Assembly (NCBI GenBank): GCA_028822845.1
Contig: JAPKCS010000014.1
Coordinates: 1 to 47,055 of the forward strand
DNA: 47,055 bases
Source: Candidatus Poseidoniaceae archaeon
GTDB taxonomy: Archaea; Thermoplasmatota; Poseidoniia; Poseidoniales; Poseidoniaceae
Direction of reading: 5' to 3'
Position numbers and translations under genes: made by a program. Every line of letters begins with the position of its first letter. Within the stretch, counting starts at the first letter, position 1. Below are positions 7,736-16,223 of the stretch, piece after piece. A model generated the notes under the pieces. The model was not told the origin of the DNA. It was given only the letters and a program-made list of their open reading frames with translations, and did no database searches.

Positions 7736-9499
7736 TTAAATTCTTCTTCGAAGGCGTTCCATTGCAGCATCAGCGATACCAAGTTGGTCCAAGCAATCTT
7801 CGATTCTTCCTACGCTCAGTCCTTCTTCTGCCAAAGCAATCGCTTGCTCAGTGGCTCGCCGATCATCATCATCAACTTTGATTGCTCCAGCTTCACACTG
7901 GTTGCGCAGGGTGCGCCATTCATCCATGACAAAGTCATACAGTTCGAGGGCTTCTTCGCTTGCTTTGCCTTCTTTATCGAGGTCTTGATTCATGGTGGCA
8001 AGAAGTTCGGATGCCTCACTCCAGCGGCGCTCATCAGCTGCTTGCTCGATGGCTTGTATGCGCCCATCCCATTGCGCCCGGTCGTCTCTTGATTCGTATT
8101 GTGCACTCAGTTTCTTGCGTTGCCGTAGGGCCCGTTGAACATCGTCCATTGCTTCCCGTTCGCTTTGAATCGAACGGACCACGCCATCAGCCAAGCCAAT
8201 GGCTTGACCTGAATTTCCATCATCGAGGGCTGCTTCTGCTTGCGCAAGACGTTCGGTCATCATCGTAATGTCCAGTCCGTCTGTTTGCTTGAGTTGACGC
8301 TCAGCTTCTTTGAGCGACATTGCCGCTTTTCCGAGAGCATCATCATCTGCAGCAAGTTGTACAGGGATCACGACAGCGAATTCGTATGCTTTCTTAGGTG
8401 CTTCAGATGCTAACTTCTTTCTTGCATCAGCAAGCATTTCTCTGAGGTGGTCAACACCGTCGCCGCTTTTTCCTTGCAATTGTCGGCCAGCTTCGCCAAT
8501 TGCCTTCTCAGCAACAGCCCACCATTCGATGATTTCATTGGCGTACTTTTTGGATTGCCGGAACAACATTTCACCATCGCGAAGGGAGCCGAGTTTCACT
8601 TCCCGCTCGCCCATATCGAATGATTTCCGTGGGCGCTTTGCGGTTGGTGCAATGGATTCAGCCTCATCCATGCTCGCTCGTGCGTCGGCTCGGATGGCCT
8701 CCACATCGCCCGAAAGGGACAGCGACCGTTCAATGTCATCCTCTGCATCATTCAAGAGGTTCATCCCGTGGTGTGGGTCAACATGCCCTTCTTCTCGAGC
8801 TGTCATGATCAAGCTTGAAGCCTGGTCCACAGCAGCGCCGCTGGCTTTGAGTTCCAACAGGCGCCCCTCGATTTCATCAAGACGACGACTGAATTTCTTA
8901 CGTTCTGCACGTTGGTCGTCACCGACGACCCAAATGTAGCCTGTGAGGCCAAAGCTGAGGACCAAGGCAGCAACGGAGGTCAGCCATTCATAGGTCATCG
9001 ATTCGGGGATGTTGCCAGCAAAAAGGGACACTGCAACAATCGCTCCTAAACCGGTCATCACCGCTCTCCACCGCAGAACATTCAGGCCACCTTGAAGGAT
9101 TGACTTTGAAGCGTTTAAACAGCACAATGCGACCATTGCAATCAGAACACTGCCAACAATCATGCTCGGTTGGGCCACATCAAGGGATTGACTTGCTGTG
9201 ACCAAAAGAACCGGCCATGCCACGCTTGCAGCGGAACCGACCCTGGTTCTGGCTCGTGCATCATCGACCACGAGGTCTTGAATGATCAGACCCCAGACGA
9301 TGATTACCAACGGTAAGCCGAGTCCTTTGAGCAACCCAGATTCACCGTTCATGGCTGCGTTCAGACTTGGCCACATGAGCCATAACGCCCCGCTGAGAAG
9401 GAGAAGGGCCGACGCGCTTGTCAAACGCTCCAAGCGTTGTTGGCGTTGTTTGATGGCCGCCTCAATAGCCGTTTCAACATCGGCCCAAGCGTCCACCAT
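7736..9499 (-). CDS. Membrane protein with long helical/coiled-coil C half
   Basis: 587 residues. Six hydrophobic helices lie in the first 215 residues, ending in ALVLSFGLTGYIWVVGD. The rest is charged and helical with heptad-like stretches (RKKFSRRLDEIEGRLLEL; EAERQLKQ; AIEQAADERRWSEASELL), suggesting coiled coils or helical repeats. A TATA-like TTATG centred about 26 bases before the ATG (minus strand, near 9525) suggests a leaderless mRNA starting here. No family recognised. It converges on the 850-residue membrane protein with no room for a separate terminator. A membrane-anchored scaffold or sensor is a possibility only. Confidence 0.85.
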   Translation of the reverse strand: MVDAWADVETAIEAAIKQRQQRLERLTSASALLLLSGALWLMWPSLNAAMNGESGLLKGLGLPLVIIVWGLIIQDLVVDDARARTRVGSAASVAWPVLLVTASQSLDVAQPSMIVGSVLIAMVALCCLNASKSILQGGLNVLRWRAVMTGLGAIVAVSLFAGNIPESMTYEWLTSVAALVLSFGLTGYIWVVGDDQRAERKKFSRRLDEIEGRLLELKASGAAVDQASSLIMTAREEGHVDPHHGMNLLNDAEDDIERSLSLSGDVEAIRADARASMDEAESIAPTAKRPRKSFDMGEREVKLGSLRDGEMLFRQSKKYANEIIEWWAVAEKAIGEAGRQLQGKSGDGVDHLREMLADARKKLASEAPKKAYEFAVVIPVQLAADDDALGKAAMSLKEAERQLKQTDGLDITMMTERLAQAEAALDDGNSGQAIGLADGVVRSIQSEREAMDDVQRALRQRKKLSAQYESRDDRAQWDGRIQAIEQAADERRWSEASELLATMNQDLDKEGKASEEALELYDFVMDEWRTLRNQCEAGAIKVDDDDRRATEQAIALAEEGLSVGRIEDCLDQLGIADAAMERLRRRI

Positions 9500-9521
9500 G
9501 GTCGTGACTTTGATGGCATGG

Positions 9522-9529
9522 TCATAATC
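9522..9529 (-). promoter_or_regulatory. TATA-like box for the 587-residue membrane protein
   Basis: On the minus strand the bases read GATTATGA, centred about 26 bases before the ATG at 9499. That spacing places transcription start at or next to the start codon, as in archaeal leaderless genes. Confidence 0.4.
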
Positions 9530-9668
9530 ACTCCGCTCTCATGGTTGAGCAAGGAGGCTTCCCTTGCTTCAGGGGTCTGAGTCGCTGGTGACACGGAGGA
9601 ACTGCAACTGCCTCGACGGGAATGTTCATGGGTATCGTTCACCGCCTAAGGAAGGGAGACGAGTAAAA

Positions 9669-10619
9669 ATGACGGGCCTAATCACCATGGACGACTTGAC
9701 GAATGAAGAGATCCTCAGTATTTTGGATGATGCAGAACGCCTTCTGCCTGTGGCTCGAGGCGAGTTGTACCTCCCTCTTTTGCAAGGGCGCATTTTGGGC
9801 AACCTCTTCTTTGAACCCAGCACCCGGACTCGGATGTCCTTCGAGACAGCAATGAAGCGACTCGGTGGCGATGTGGTCAATCTTGGCGATGTCAAAACCT
9901 CTTCCGTTGTCAAAGGCGAAACCCTCTTCGATACAATCCAGATGGTCGATGGTTACACCGATATCATCGCTATGCGCCACCCTCGTCAAGGCGCTGCTCA
10001 ATACGCTCAGGACGCTGCTCGGGTGCCCATCCTCAACGGTGGCGACGGCGCTGGACACCATCCGACACAAACGATGTTGGATTTGTTCACCATCAGGCAA
10101 GCCCATGGCCGCTTGGATGGACTCAAGGTCGTTCTCGCTGGAGATTTGCGTTATGGACGAACCGTTCACTCCCTTTCCCACGCCTTGACTCGTTTCGGTT
10201 GCGAACTGATATTCGCCAGCCCTGATTTGCTCCGCATGCCGGTCGAAATCGTGTCTGACTTGCGTGAAAACGGTGCCACCGTGACCGAGACTGAAGACCT
10301 GTACGGCTCCATGGGTGATGCCGATGTCGTCTACATGACTCGGATTCAAAAAGAACGCTTTGCTGATGAAGACGAATACGCTCGCTGCGCTGGTGCTTAC
10401 AAACTTGATTCACGCCATCTGGATGACGTCAAGGGTGATATGATCATCATGCACCCCCTGCCACGTGTCGATGAAATTCATCCAGCGGTTGATGCAAGTC
10501 GGCACGCTCGGTACTTCGAACAGGCGTTTAATGGCGTCGTGGCGCGCATGGCTTTGCTCTGCCGTCTGCTTGGTGTTACCGTTCCTGCTGATGTTTATGC
10601 TGAAGGAGGTGTGCTCTGA
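9669..10619 (+). CDS. pyrB: Aspartate carbamoyltransferase, catalytic chain
   Basis: 316 residues from the ATG at 9669; the frame extends upstream but a purine-rich GGAAGGGAGA site and the family N terminus favour this start. Carbamoyl-phosphate binding STRTR lies at 51-55. HPRQGA, the GDGAGHHPTQTMLDL block, GDLRYGRTVHS and HPLPR follow in family order. It joins carbamoyl phosphate to aspartate in the first committed step of pyrimidine synthesis. Its stop TGA overlaps the pyrI ATG by one base (TGATG), so the two chains are translationally coupled for assembly of the allosteric holoenzyme. Cytosolic. Confidence 0.97.
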   Translation: MTGLITMDDLTNEEILSILDDAERLLPVARGELYLPLLQGRILGNLFFEPSTRTRMSFETAMKRLGGDVVNLGDVKTSSVVKGETLFDTIQMVDGYTDIIAMRHPRQGAAQYAQDAARVPILNGGDGAGHHPTQTMLDLFTIRQAHGRLDGLKVVLAGDLRYGRTVHSLSHALTRFGCELIFASPDLLRMPVEIVSDLRENGATVTETEDLYGSMGDADVVYMTRIQKERFADEDEYARCAGAYKLDSRHLDDVKGDMIIMHPLPRVDEIHPAVDASRHARYFEQAFNGVVARMALLCRLLGVTVPADVYAEGGVL

Positions 10620-11095
10620 TGTCCAATGAACAAAGCATGCGCCGAGTCACAGCCATCCGCAATGGCACAGTGATCGATCACGTGCCTTCAGGTCAAGCGC
10701 TTCGTGTGCTCGAAATGCTCGGTATCGCAGGGGAAACCTCAGTCCCCGTCTCACTTGTCATGAATGTCCCTTCGAAGAAACTTGGTTCGAAAGACATCAT
10801 CAAAGTCGAAGACCGAGAACTGACGCAAGGTGAATTAGATCGCCTTGCCCTCGTTGCCCCAGAGGCCCACGTCGCCATCATTCGAGCCTATGTCGTTGCA
10901 GAAAAGTTATCCATCAACCTCGGCGAAGAAGTCGTCAACGTCGTTCGGTGCACCTTCTCTAACTGCATCACAACAAACGCTCGTGAGCCTCAACCTCACC
11001 GCCTTCGAGTTGTGAGCCGAGATCCTTTGCACCTTCGATGCCATTACTGCGGTCGTCCTCAAGACCTCGATGAATTGGTTAAGAACGCCCTTTGA
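10619..11095 (+). CDS. pyrI: Aspartate carbamoyltransferase, regulatory chain
   Basis: 158 residues. The N-terminal allosteric nucleotide-binding domain contains the family segment AIRNGTVIDHVPSGQALRVL. The C-terminal zinc domain has all four ligands, C-x4-C (CTFSNC) and C-x2-C (CHYC), which hold the catalytic interface. It is coupled to pyrB by a one-base overlap. Its TGA (11093-11095) abuts the stop of the oppositely transcribed thiolase with no bases between. No other pyrimidine gene is in the window. Confidence 0.97.
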   Translation: MSNEQSMRRVTAIRNGTVIDHVPSGQALRVLEMLGIAGETSVPVSLVMNVPSKKLGSKDIIKVEDRELTQGELDRLALVAPEAHVAIIRAYVVAEKLSINLGEEVVNVVRCTFSNCITTNAREPQPHRLRVVSRDPLHLRCHYCGRPQDLDELVKNAL

Positions 11096-12088
11096 TCAGT
11101 CGTTCAGAAGAGCTCTGAAGTCGCAAGCCTTACACTGAGTTCCTGAAGTCATTGCACCACATTTGGGGCACGGTATCGGTGGAGCAATGATGAGTGCATC
11201 ATCTGATGAACGGTTTCTTAGCGCCTTGATGTTGTCCGCCATGCGAAGTAATCCATGCCGGGTACCGGGTGAGTCGGCTTCCATTTGAGCCACCATTTCC
11301 CGATGCCGCCATCGCAAGGCTCCTTCGGCGTGAGGGCATTCTTCATGGTGGAGAGGTAGGTTTCGATGAAGAGCATAGAGGTGAACCTCCTGTTCTGGAA
11401 TCCATCGCAATGGTACGATTCGGGGGGCCATTCCTTCCACCACACTTGTGGTGTGTGGGGCGAGGCGGAGCGTTCGGTCGAGGTCGCCATTTGTCATGTT
11501 CATTAACACGGTTTGAGCCATGTCGTCCAAATTGTGGCCCAGCGCAATGATGTCTGCACCAATGCGGTCTGCAAGATGGTTGATGCCTTGGCGTCGAAAC
11601 ACACCACAGTATGAACACGGAAGGCGAGGGGAACTTGGATTGCTTTCCAGCAACCCTGGAATCCGTCGTGCGACTTCATCCATTTCTTTGAAACTTAATT
11701 CAGGGTAGGAGACGGTGATGAATTCGATACCGAGTCGGTCGCATAGAACTTGTGCGCACTCAAGCGAAGGGGGTCGGTAGCCCTCGATGCCTTCGTCAAC
11801 CGTCCCTGCCACAATACGAACATCGGGGCGTTCGCCGATCAGGTCAACGAGGCTGTCAAGCAACACTGCGGAGTCCTTTCCTCCCGAGATGGCAACAAAA
11901 ATTGTCGTGTCCTTGTCCTTTGGAAGAACGAGTTGTTGGCGAAGTTCCTTTGCGATTTTCTTTCGAACCGACTTTGCCATGTGCTCGTTGCACAAAATCC
12001 GACCAGAATAGGCTTGTTCGAGCACAGCTGGACGTGAGCAACTATCGCACTGTGGGACGGTAAATCCCTGCGTAGTCTCACCTGCCAT
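11096..12088 (-). CDS. tRNA 2-thiolation enzyme, TtuA/Ncs6 family
   Basis: 330 residues. It has an N-terminal zinc site (C14-x2-C17 and C33-x2-H36), a PP-loop SGGKDSA at 68-74, the catalytic PCSYC motif near 157, GHNLDD, and a C-terminal zinc ribbon (CPKCG with CKACD). This order is that of TtuA/Ncs6/CTU1 proteins, which adenylate and thiolate uridine in tRNA using sulfur from ubiquitin-like carriers; some are Fe-S enzymes. Members modify position 54 or 34, and the sequence alone does not tell which. An in-frame stop upstream with no start codon in between fixes the ATG at 12088. A GC-rich leader of about 95 bases separates it from an AT-rich promoter region. Confidence 0.9.
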   Translation of the reverse strand: MAGETTQGFTVPQCDSCSRPAVLEQAYSGRILCNEHMAKSVRKKIAKELRQQLVLPKDKDTTIFVAISGGKDSAVLLDSLVDLIGERPDVRIVAGTVDEGIEGYRPPSLECAQVLCDRLGIEFITVSYPELSFKEMDEVARRIPGLLESNPSSPRLPCSYCGVFRRQGINHLADRIGADIIALGHNLDDMAQTVLMNMTNGDLDRTLRLAPHTTSVVEGMAPRIVPLRWIPEQEVHLYALHRNLPLHHEECPHAEGALRWRHREMVAQMEADSPGTRHGLLRMADNIKALRNRSSDDALIIAPPIPCPKCGAMTSGTQCKACDFRALLND

Positions 12089-12262
12089 GAACCGTCGGTG
12101 GAGCGGCTTAGGTTTGAACTCCCCGCACGCTGGACCTCAGAACGGGGTCACCCGCTGGCTCATCCAACATTGAATTTTCTAATTGTAAATTTGATTTTCC
12201 AATTGGAATATGTTCTCATATAAATTAGATCTAAGCGACTTTTCTGGGCTTGAAAGGGTGCC

Positions 12263-12275
12263 ATTTCGTCGAAAT
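12263..12275. repeat. Perfect 13-base palindrome
   Basis: ATTTCG-T-CGAAAT, about 35 bases downstream of the TATAAAT-like box. A one-base centre is too tight for a good RNA hairpin, so a dimeric regulator site is more natural than a stem-loop. Confidence 0.4.
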
Positions 12276-12279
12276 ACAT

Positions 12280-12321
12280 GCGCGGAAAACATGGCTTTTC
12301 AGGTGTTCCGCGCCCCTTTTT
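12280..12321 (+). terminator. Hairpin with T tract
   Basis: GCGCGGAA (12280-12287) pairs perfectly with TTCCGCGC (12306-12313) across an 18-base loop, followed by CCC and TTTTT (12317-12321). The arrangement looks like the end of a short transcript beginning near the TATA-like box at 12219, which would give an RNA of about 75-80 bases. It could instead be a leader structure of the Roadblock operon. Confidence 0.4.
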
Positions 12322-12359
12322 GATGTAAATCCAGTTGGGGAATTAATTTGGGTCCTTAA

Positions 12360-12377
12360 ATCCCCCTTTAGGGGGAT
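12360..12377 (+). repeat. ATCCCCC / GGGGGAT hairpin before the Roadblock operon
   Basis: A seven-base perfect stem (12360-12366 with 12371-12377) with loop TTTA, about 54 bases before the first Roadblock gene. It lies next to TTAAAT (12355-12360), which could serve as a TATA box, so the hairpin may begin the transcript or act as an operator. Confidence 0.4.
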
Positions 12378-12430
12378 GGAAGCACAAAACTTCTTGAAGG
12401 CCACAACGCTGACGAAAGGATTGAGCATCT

Positions 12431-12769
12431 ATGTTGCAACGTGCGCTGGCCGGATTGTATCGCCTTGAAGGCGTGAAACAGGCCATGCTGATTGACGATA
12501 GTGGGAACTTGTTGGCCAGCGTTGGCGATGAAGGGGCTATGCCTCCTTTCGAACACGCTGTTGACGTTCTTTCTGCTGCGCTTGAATCGGCTGATGCCCT
12601 CGGTTTGGGGGCTGTGTACGAAGTATGGTGCGAAGGTGAAGAACGGTTGATGATCGATGTTGCATCGCCAACACGAATTGTCGCGTTGTCAGGAACAGGC
12701 GGGCGTCTTGCCCGATGGCGTCATGCCCTCGGCAGAGACCGCCGAATCTTGGCCACCACCCCCCAGTGA
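12431..12769 (+). CDS. Small Roadblock/LC7-domain protein
   Basis: 112 residues from the ATG at 12431, with AAAGGA ten bases upstream. The strand-helix-strand core reads VKQAMLIDDSGNLLAS, then a long helix (FEHAVDVLSAALESADALGL), then EERLMIDVASPTRIVAL, the pattern of Roadblock/LC7 (MglB-like) domains. These domains dimerise and commonly regulate small Ras-like or MglA-type GTPases. No GTPase gene lies in the window. Two residues in the last strand differ from typical members, and the C terminus is basic (RWRHALGRDRR). It is the first gene of an operon with the large Roadblock/coiled-coil protein, ten bases downstream. Confidence 0.7.
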   Translation: MLQRALAGLYRLEGVKQAMLIDDSGNLLASVGDEGAMPPFEHAVDVLSAALESADALGLGAVYEVWCEGEERLMIDVASPTRIVALSGTGGRLARWRHALGRDRRILATTPQ

Positions 12770-12778
12770 GTTGATAAA

Positions 12779-15700
12779 ATGTTTAACCTGCCCCAAGGAA
12801 CACCAATCGAAGAAGCCATATCGGTTGAAGACGGAACAATACAGCCATTTGATCACGGTGTTATCAGCACTTGGATTGGACGCCGTAAGACACCTGCTGG
12901 TCACCGACTTGTTCGGGCTGGGCGCATTGTTGGTTGGCTCGCTGAATCAGGGAAAGGGAACATCTTGCTCGCTGGTGGCGATGCTCGTCAACGCCTCGAA
13001 GCCATTGAAGCAGAGGGTTCCTCTCGTTTCATTGCCCAATCATATTCGCTTGTAGGGCTTGGAAGCGTTGCAGAAGTTCTTCCCGAAGCCTTTGAACATC
13101 CTGCTGACCGACAAGGTTTGCTTGCTCGCGGCGATGCACTCCAACGTTTGATGTCACGGGATTTGTCGGCTGTTCTCCACGCTCTGGTCGAACGCGACAC
13201 CGTTCGTGGTGCGATTGCAGTGGACCAAGGTCTCCTGATCGATAGCGTCGGTGAAATACCCAATGAGCCCGAAGTGCTGGCACGAGAAATCCATGCCTCC
13301 CTCGCAGCAATGTCCATCTCAATCATCGATGAAGGTGTTGAACCATCGGCTTCACATTGGACCATGCATCACGAAGGTGGCGCTCTTTTGCTTGCTCAAT
13401 CAGGCGATGCCTCCTTGGGCGTTTGGACCGAAGCAAACGCAGACCATGCCCGACTGATCTCAGCCGTAGCAGGTACGCTTGACGGAGAGATTGGTGCCAT
13501 CGGCGCTTCAGGCGGTCCAATTCCAGAAGGTTTCATCCTAAGAGAAGGGCGAGGCGGCCCCGATGCGATTCTTTCAATGCTGTCAGCAGCCATGCATGAA
13601 CAAGTCACAGGCCACTTGCAATCAGGTCAATCATCAACCTGCATTTCAGTGCTGTTGGCTCGCGGTATACCGGTCGGCGTTGCTGCACCAGAAGGCCAAA
13701 GCATGGAAGAAGCCATGTTGACCTTCACCGATTCAACTCGAGTGCTCAAGTTGCACCGCTTGCCATCTGGTAGCATTGTGTCCCGTGAATCAGGAAACAT
13801 CGATGGATTCAGTCTCGATCATTTGCAAGACCTCCTGGTCACCCTTCGCACCCGCTCCGAAAGTCGACGTGCCAATTTGACCTCCAAACTCAATCAATTG
13901 TATGGATTTGAGAGCGGAATGGAGAATCTACGAAAGAGCCGTTCATCGGCTGCGTTCTCTGAAACCGTCGACCAAGTCAGCGGTGGATTGGGCGGTGAAG
14001 TCTCTCAGCCACTCGCAGTGGATGCAGGTTTGCGACGACGCCTCGAATCGGCTGACCACCGCATCGATGAACTCGAAAAAGAAAAAGCAACCGTCGAAAA
14101 TCGATTGAGTGAAGCGAGGGCGGCGACGAGCGCTGCTCAAATCATTGCTCGTGAAGCCTCTGAAACTCGGACCGAATCAACAACTTCTCTCGAAGAAGCA
14201 CACAGTAAATTCGGAACAATGCAAGTGGAACTGGCTCAGTCGAAGGCGACCTCAGAACAAGCTGAAAACCGAGCAGAACGATTGGTTCGACGCGTCAATG
14301 AATTGGAGCACCAAGTTTCGCAACGTGCTGCAGAATTAGCCAAGGCTCTAGGCGATGCATCGTCCAGTGAAACCTTGCGCACAGCCATTGAGGACATGTC
14401 CCTCAAGGAAGCAGCACTCAACGCTGACCTCAACACTCACAGCCAACAACTGTCCTCCATCCGTCAACAATCTGAAGACGATGAACGCCGGCTTCAAGTC
14501 CTTCAAGAACAAGTTGCTGCAACTCGAGAACGTCATGCTCGAGCCCAAGCAGAAGTCTTGCTTCTCGACGAGAAGGTCAAGACCAACAACTCTGAATTGT
14601 CCGCCATCGAAGGTGAGGCAAAAGCAAGCCGTCGTCGGTCTGAAGAAGATCGCACTCGCCTCGCAACAGATGAAGCTCGCCAGGCTCAAGTCCAAGCAGA
14701 ATTGCGTGAACTCATGGATGAACGCCGACAAGTCCTTCGCGAACTCGGCGACCTTGGTGCCCGTCGTGGCCACGCAGAAGCAGAATTAGCATCGTTGATT
14801 GAACGCGCTGAAGCATTATCCGAAGCCCATGAAGCGGCTGTTGCCGACATTCAGGAAGCAGCACGCCTTCGTGCTCGGCTTGCTGAAGAACCCCTTGCCC
14901 AAGCACTGCTCGATGATGGTCAAACCTTCGACGGTCTCGGTCCGGTTTTGGAACGTCTCGAACATGCACGTGCCCTTGGCTATTCGGTGACACTGCTTGA
15001 CCGAGCCGTGGAACGCGGTTTGCAAGTCATTCAATCGACCGTTGACCATGTTGCAGCCACGCCTCGACATTTGTTGTCGAGTGAAGTCATGACGCTTCTT
15101 GAACGCCAGGTACCACAAACTGCTGGAGCAGTTCGTGGGTTGGCTCGATGGTCTGTTCAACAACGCCTCGAACACCAACTCGGTGAAACGGTGGGTCATG
15201 TGGTCCTCGACTTGGAACACTTGCTCGAAGACTACGACCGCTCGATCACCATGCTGCGACGGTTGCGAAATGTTCTGGAACAACTGACCCGACTTGGTGC
15301 ACCTCCTGAAGAGGTTGAAGCCCTTCTCAACAACTGCACGCGGCCTGAAGCATTGCCAAGCATTGCTCAATCCACTCGCAAATTGATTCAAGTTGCACTT
15401 GACGATATTTACCTTGAAGCAGATCAACGCGATGCTGGCGAAGCGGTTGCCTTGGAAGACACGGCACGTGTGCTCGAAGAACTCATCACTCAACTCGATG
15501 CGTCTGGTCTCGCAGATGGTATTCCCCGCGGTATGTTGTGGGAGTTCCAGCGCGATGGTTTGCTGCCTTACGAACGGGATTCCATTCCAGCCGGTCAACG
15601 AACACCCGTTGAAGAAACCATGATTTCAACCATGGAGTCCTCCCTTGCAGGCGAAATCCCGGTTTCGCTTGATGCGCCCGCTGAACCTTCAGAGGCCGAT

Positions 15701-15952
15701 GAAAAAGGATGGGAGTCCATGCCAGTTCCAACCGATGAATCAATCGATGAGGATTCAAGCGTCCAGCAAGCACCTGCAGCATCACAAACCACGCAAGTCG
15801 ATCTCGACGGAAGCGATGAACGCGCCGCTCTTGAAGCAGAACTTGCTCAGCTCGATGCTTCTTGGGAACACCGCAAGGAACCAGCGCCGACATCAACGCC
15901 CGACCCCGCTCTTGCAGCGCTCGAAGCTCGACTTTCCGGGCTTGAACTCTGA
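12779..15952 (+). CDS. Giant Roadblock plus coiled-coil protein
   Basis: 1057 residues. The first 370 or so residues contain at least one Roadblock/LC7-like unit (about 130-245: RGAIAVDQGLLIDSVGE, a helix ending in MSISI, then GGALLLAQSGDASLGVWTE) and probably two more degenerate ones on either side. Residues about 405-720 form a long heptad-rich coiled coil (LESADHRIDELEKEKATVENR style, few prolines), like SMC or golgin rods but without Walker motifs or hinge. Residues about 720-935 are a globular helical region. After about 940 comes an acidic, Pro/Ser-rich tail ending in a short helix (LAALEARLSGLEL). No ATPase. The architecture suggests a scaffold carrying Roadblock dimer platforms. It is followed nine bases later by a small membrane protein. 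Confidence 0.85.
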   Translation: MFNLPQGTPIEEAISVEDGTIQPFDHGVISTWIGRRKTPAGHRLVRAGRIVGWLAESGKGNILLAGGDARQRLEAIEAEGSSRFIAQSYSLVGLGSVAEVLPEAFEHPADRQGLLARGDALQRLMSRDLSAVLHALVERDTVRGAIAVDQGLLIDSVGEIPNEPEVLAREIHASLAAMSISIIDEGVEPSASHWTMHHEGGALLLAQSGDASLGVWTEANADHARLISAVAGTLDGEIGAIGASGGPIPEGFILREGRGGPDAILSMLSAAMHEQVTGHLQSGQSSTCISVLLARGIPVGVAAPEGQSMEEAMLTFTDSTRVLKLHRLPSGSIVSRESGNIDGFSLDHLQDLLVTLRTRSESRRANLTSKLNQLYGFESGMENLRKSRSSAAFSETVDQVSGGLGGEVSQPLAVDAGLRRRLESADHRIDELEKEKATVENRLSEARAATSAAQIIAREASETRTESTTSLEEAHSKFGTMQVELAQSKATSEQAENRAERLVRRVNELEHQVSQRAAELAKALGDASSSETLRTAIEDMSLKEAALNADLNTHSQQLSSIRQQSEDDERRLQVLQEQVAATRERHARAQAEVLLLDEKVKTNNSELSAIEGEAKASRRRSEEDRTRLATDEARQAQVQAELRELMDERRQVLRELGDLGARRGHAEAELASLIERAEALSEAHEAAVADIQEAARLRARLAEEPLAQALLDDGQTFDGLGPVLERLEHARALGYSVTLLDRAVERGLQVIQSTVDHVAATPRHLLSSEVMTLLERQVPQTAGAVRGLARWSVQQRLEHQLGETVGHVVLDLEHLLEDYDRSITMLRRLRNVLEQLTRLGAPPEEVEALLNNCTRPEALPSIAQSTRKLIQVALDDIYLEADQRDAGEAVALEDTARVLEELITQLDASGLADGIPRGMLWEFQRDGLLPYERDSIPAGQRTPVEETMISTMESSLAGEIPVSLDAPAEPSEADEKGWESMPVPTDESIDEDSSVQQAPAASQTTQVDLDGSDERAALEAELAQLDASWEHRKEPAPTSTPDPALAALEARLSGLEL

Positions 15953-15961
15953 GGTGTTTGA

Positions 15962-16210
15962 ATGACTGAAGAACCAACCACACTCATGGCCCGTGATGAA
16001 TCGGGTGGAAGGGCATATCCGATGTACCTTGAACGGTTGATGTTCATTGGTGCCATCATCGCTTTCTTCTTCTTGCAACCGATCGTCATGGATGGAATCG
16101 ATTCACCAGGATGGCTTTCTGTTCTTGCCGGCTGGTGTGGTTTGCCGATTGCCCTGATGGTGCTGAGTGAATCGTTTGGTCGCCTGTTGCAACGTGTGCT
16201 ATCGGACTGA
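15962..16210 (+). CDS. Small two-helix membrane protein of the Roadblock operon
   Basis: 82 residues with Shine-Dalgarno GAGGTG eight bases before the ATG. Two hydrophobic helices (about 25-43, LMFIGAIIAFFFLQPIVMDG; about 50-70, LSVLAGWCGLPIALMVLSES) are joined by a short loop, with a charged N terminus and a basic patch at the end. No family recognised. Its tight spacing to the coiled-coil gene suggests it could anchor that protein or its partners at the membrane; this is inference. Its stop lies inside a dyad shared with the converging gene. Confidence 0.7.
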   Translation: MTEEPTTLMARDESGGRAYPMYLERLMFIGAIIAFFFLQPIVMDGIDSPGWLSVLAGWCGLPIALMVLSESFGRLLQRVLSD

Positions 16211-16223
16211 CCTTCAAAGGTCA
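16208..16223. terminator. Shared bidirectional hairpin between converging genes
   Basis: TGACCTT / AAGGTCA (16208-16214 with 16217-16223) is a perfect inverted repeat with a two-base centre. The stop codons of both converging genes lie within it. It may serve as a common 3' boundary for both transcripts. Confidence 0.45.

Larger units (their letters stand above)
12089..12430. other. Long intergenic region with AT-rich promoter zone and dyads
   Basis: This is the only gap above 300 bases. Bases 12095-12165 are GC-rich, with CCCCG / CGGGG arms, and would form the leader of the thiolase on the minus strand. Bases 12168-12235 are very AT-rich and contain TATAAATTAG (12219-12228, plus strand), suggesting divergent promoters. 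Bases 12263-12377 hold three separate perfect inverted repeats (listed separately). No convincing protein frame or tRNA was found. An unrecognised small RNA is possible. Confidence 0.5.

Noticed and set aside
9678-10349. Antisense frame of about 223 codons
   Set aside because: Mirror of pyrB, whose motifs are unmistakable.
12095-12165. tRNA-like segment (minus strand contains GAGTTCAAACC, like a T loop)
   Set aside because: The flanking bases do not pair as a T stem, and no matching acceptor or anticodon stem was found in either direction. A box C/D RNA was also considered, but only one weak C box and one D-like CTGA are present.
14041-14900. SMC or Rad50-type ATPase
   Set aside because: The coiled coil is long, but there are no Walker A/B or signature motifs and no hinge.
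14816-15598. Long antisense frame of about 260 codons
   Set aside because: Lies inside the strongly supported coiled-coil gene and has no domain, start context or recognisable protein pattern.
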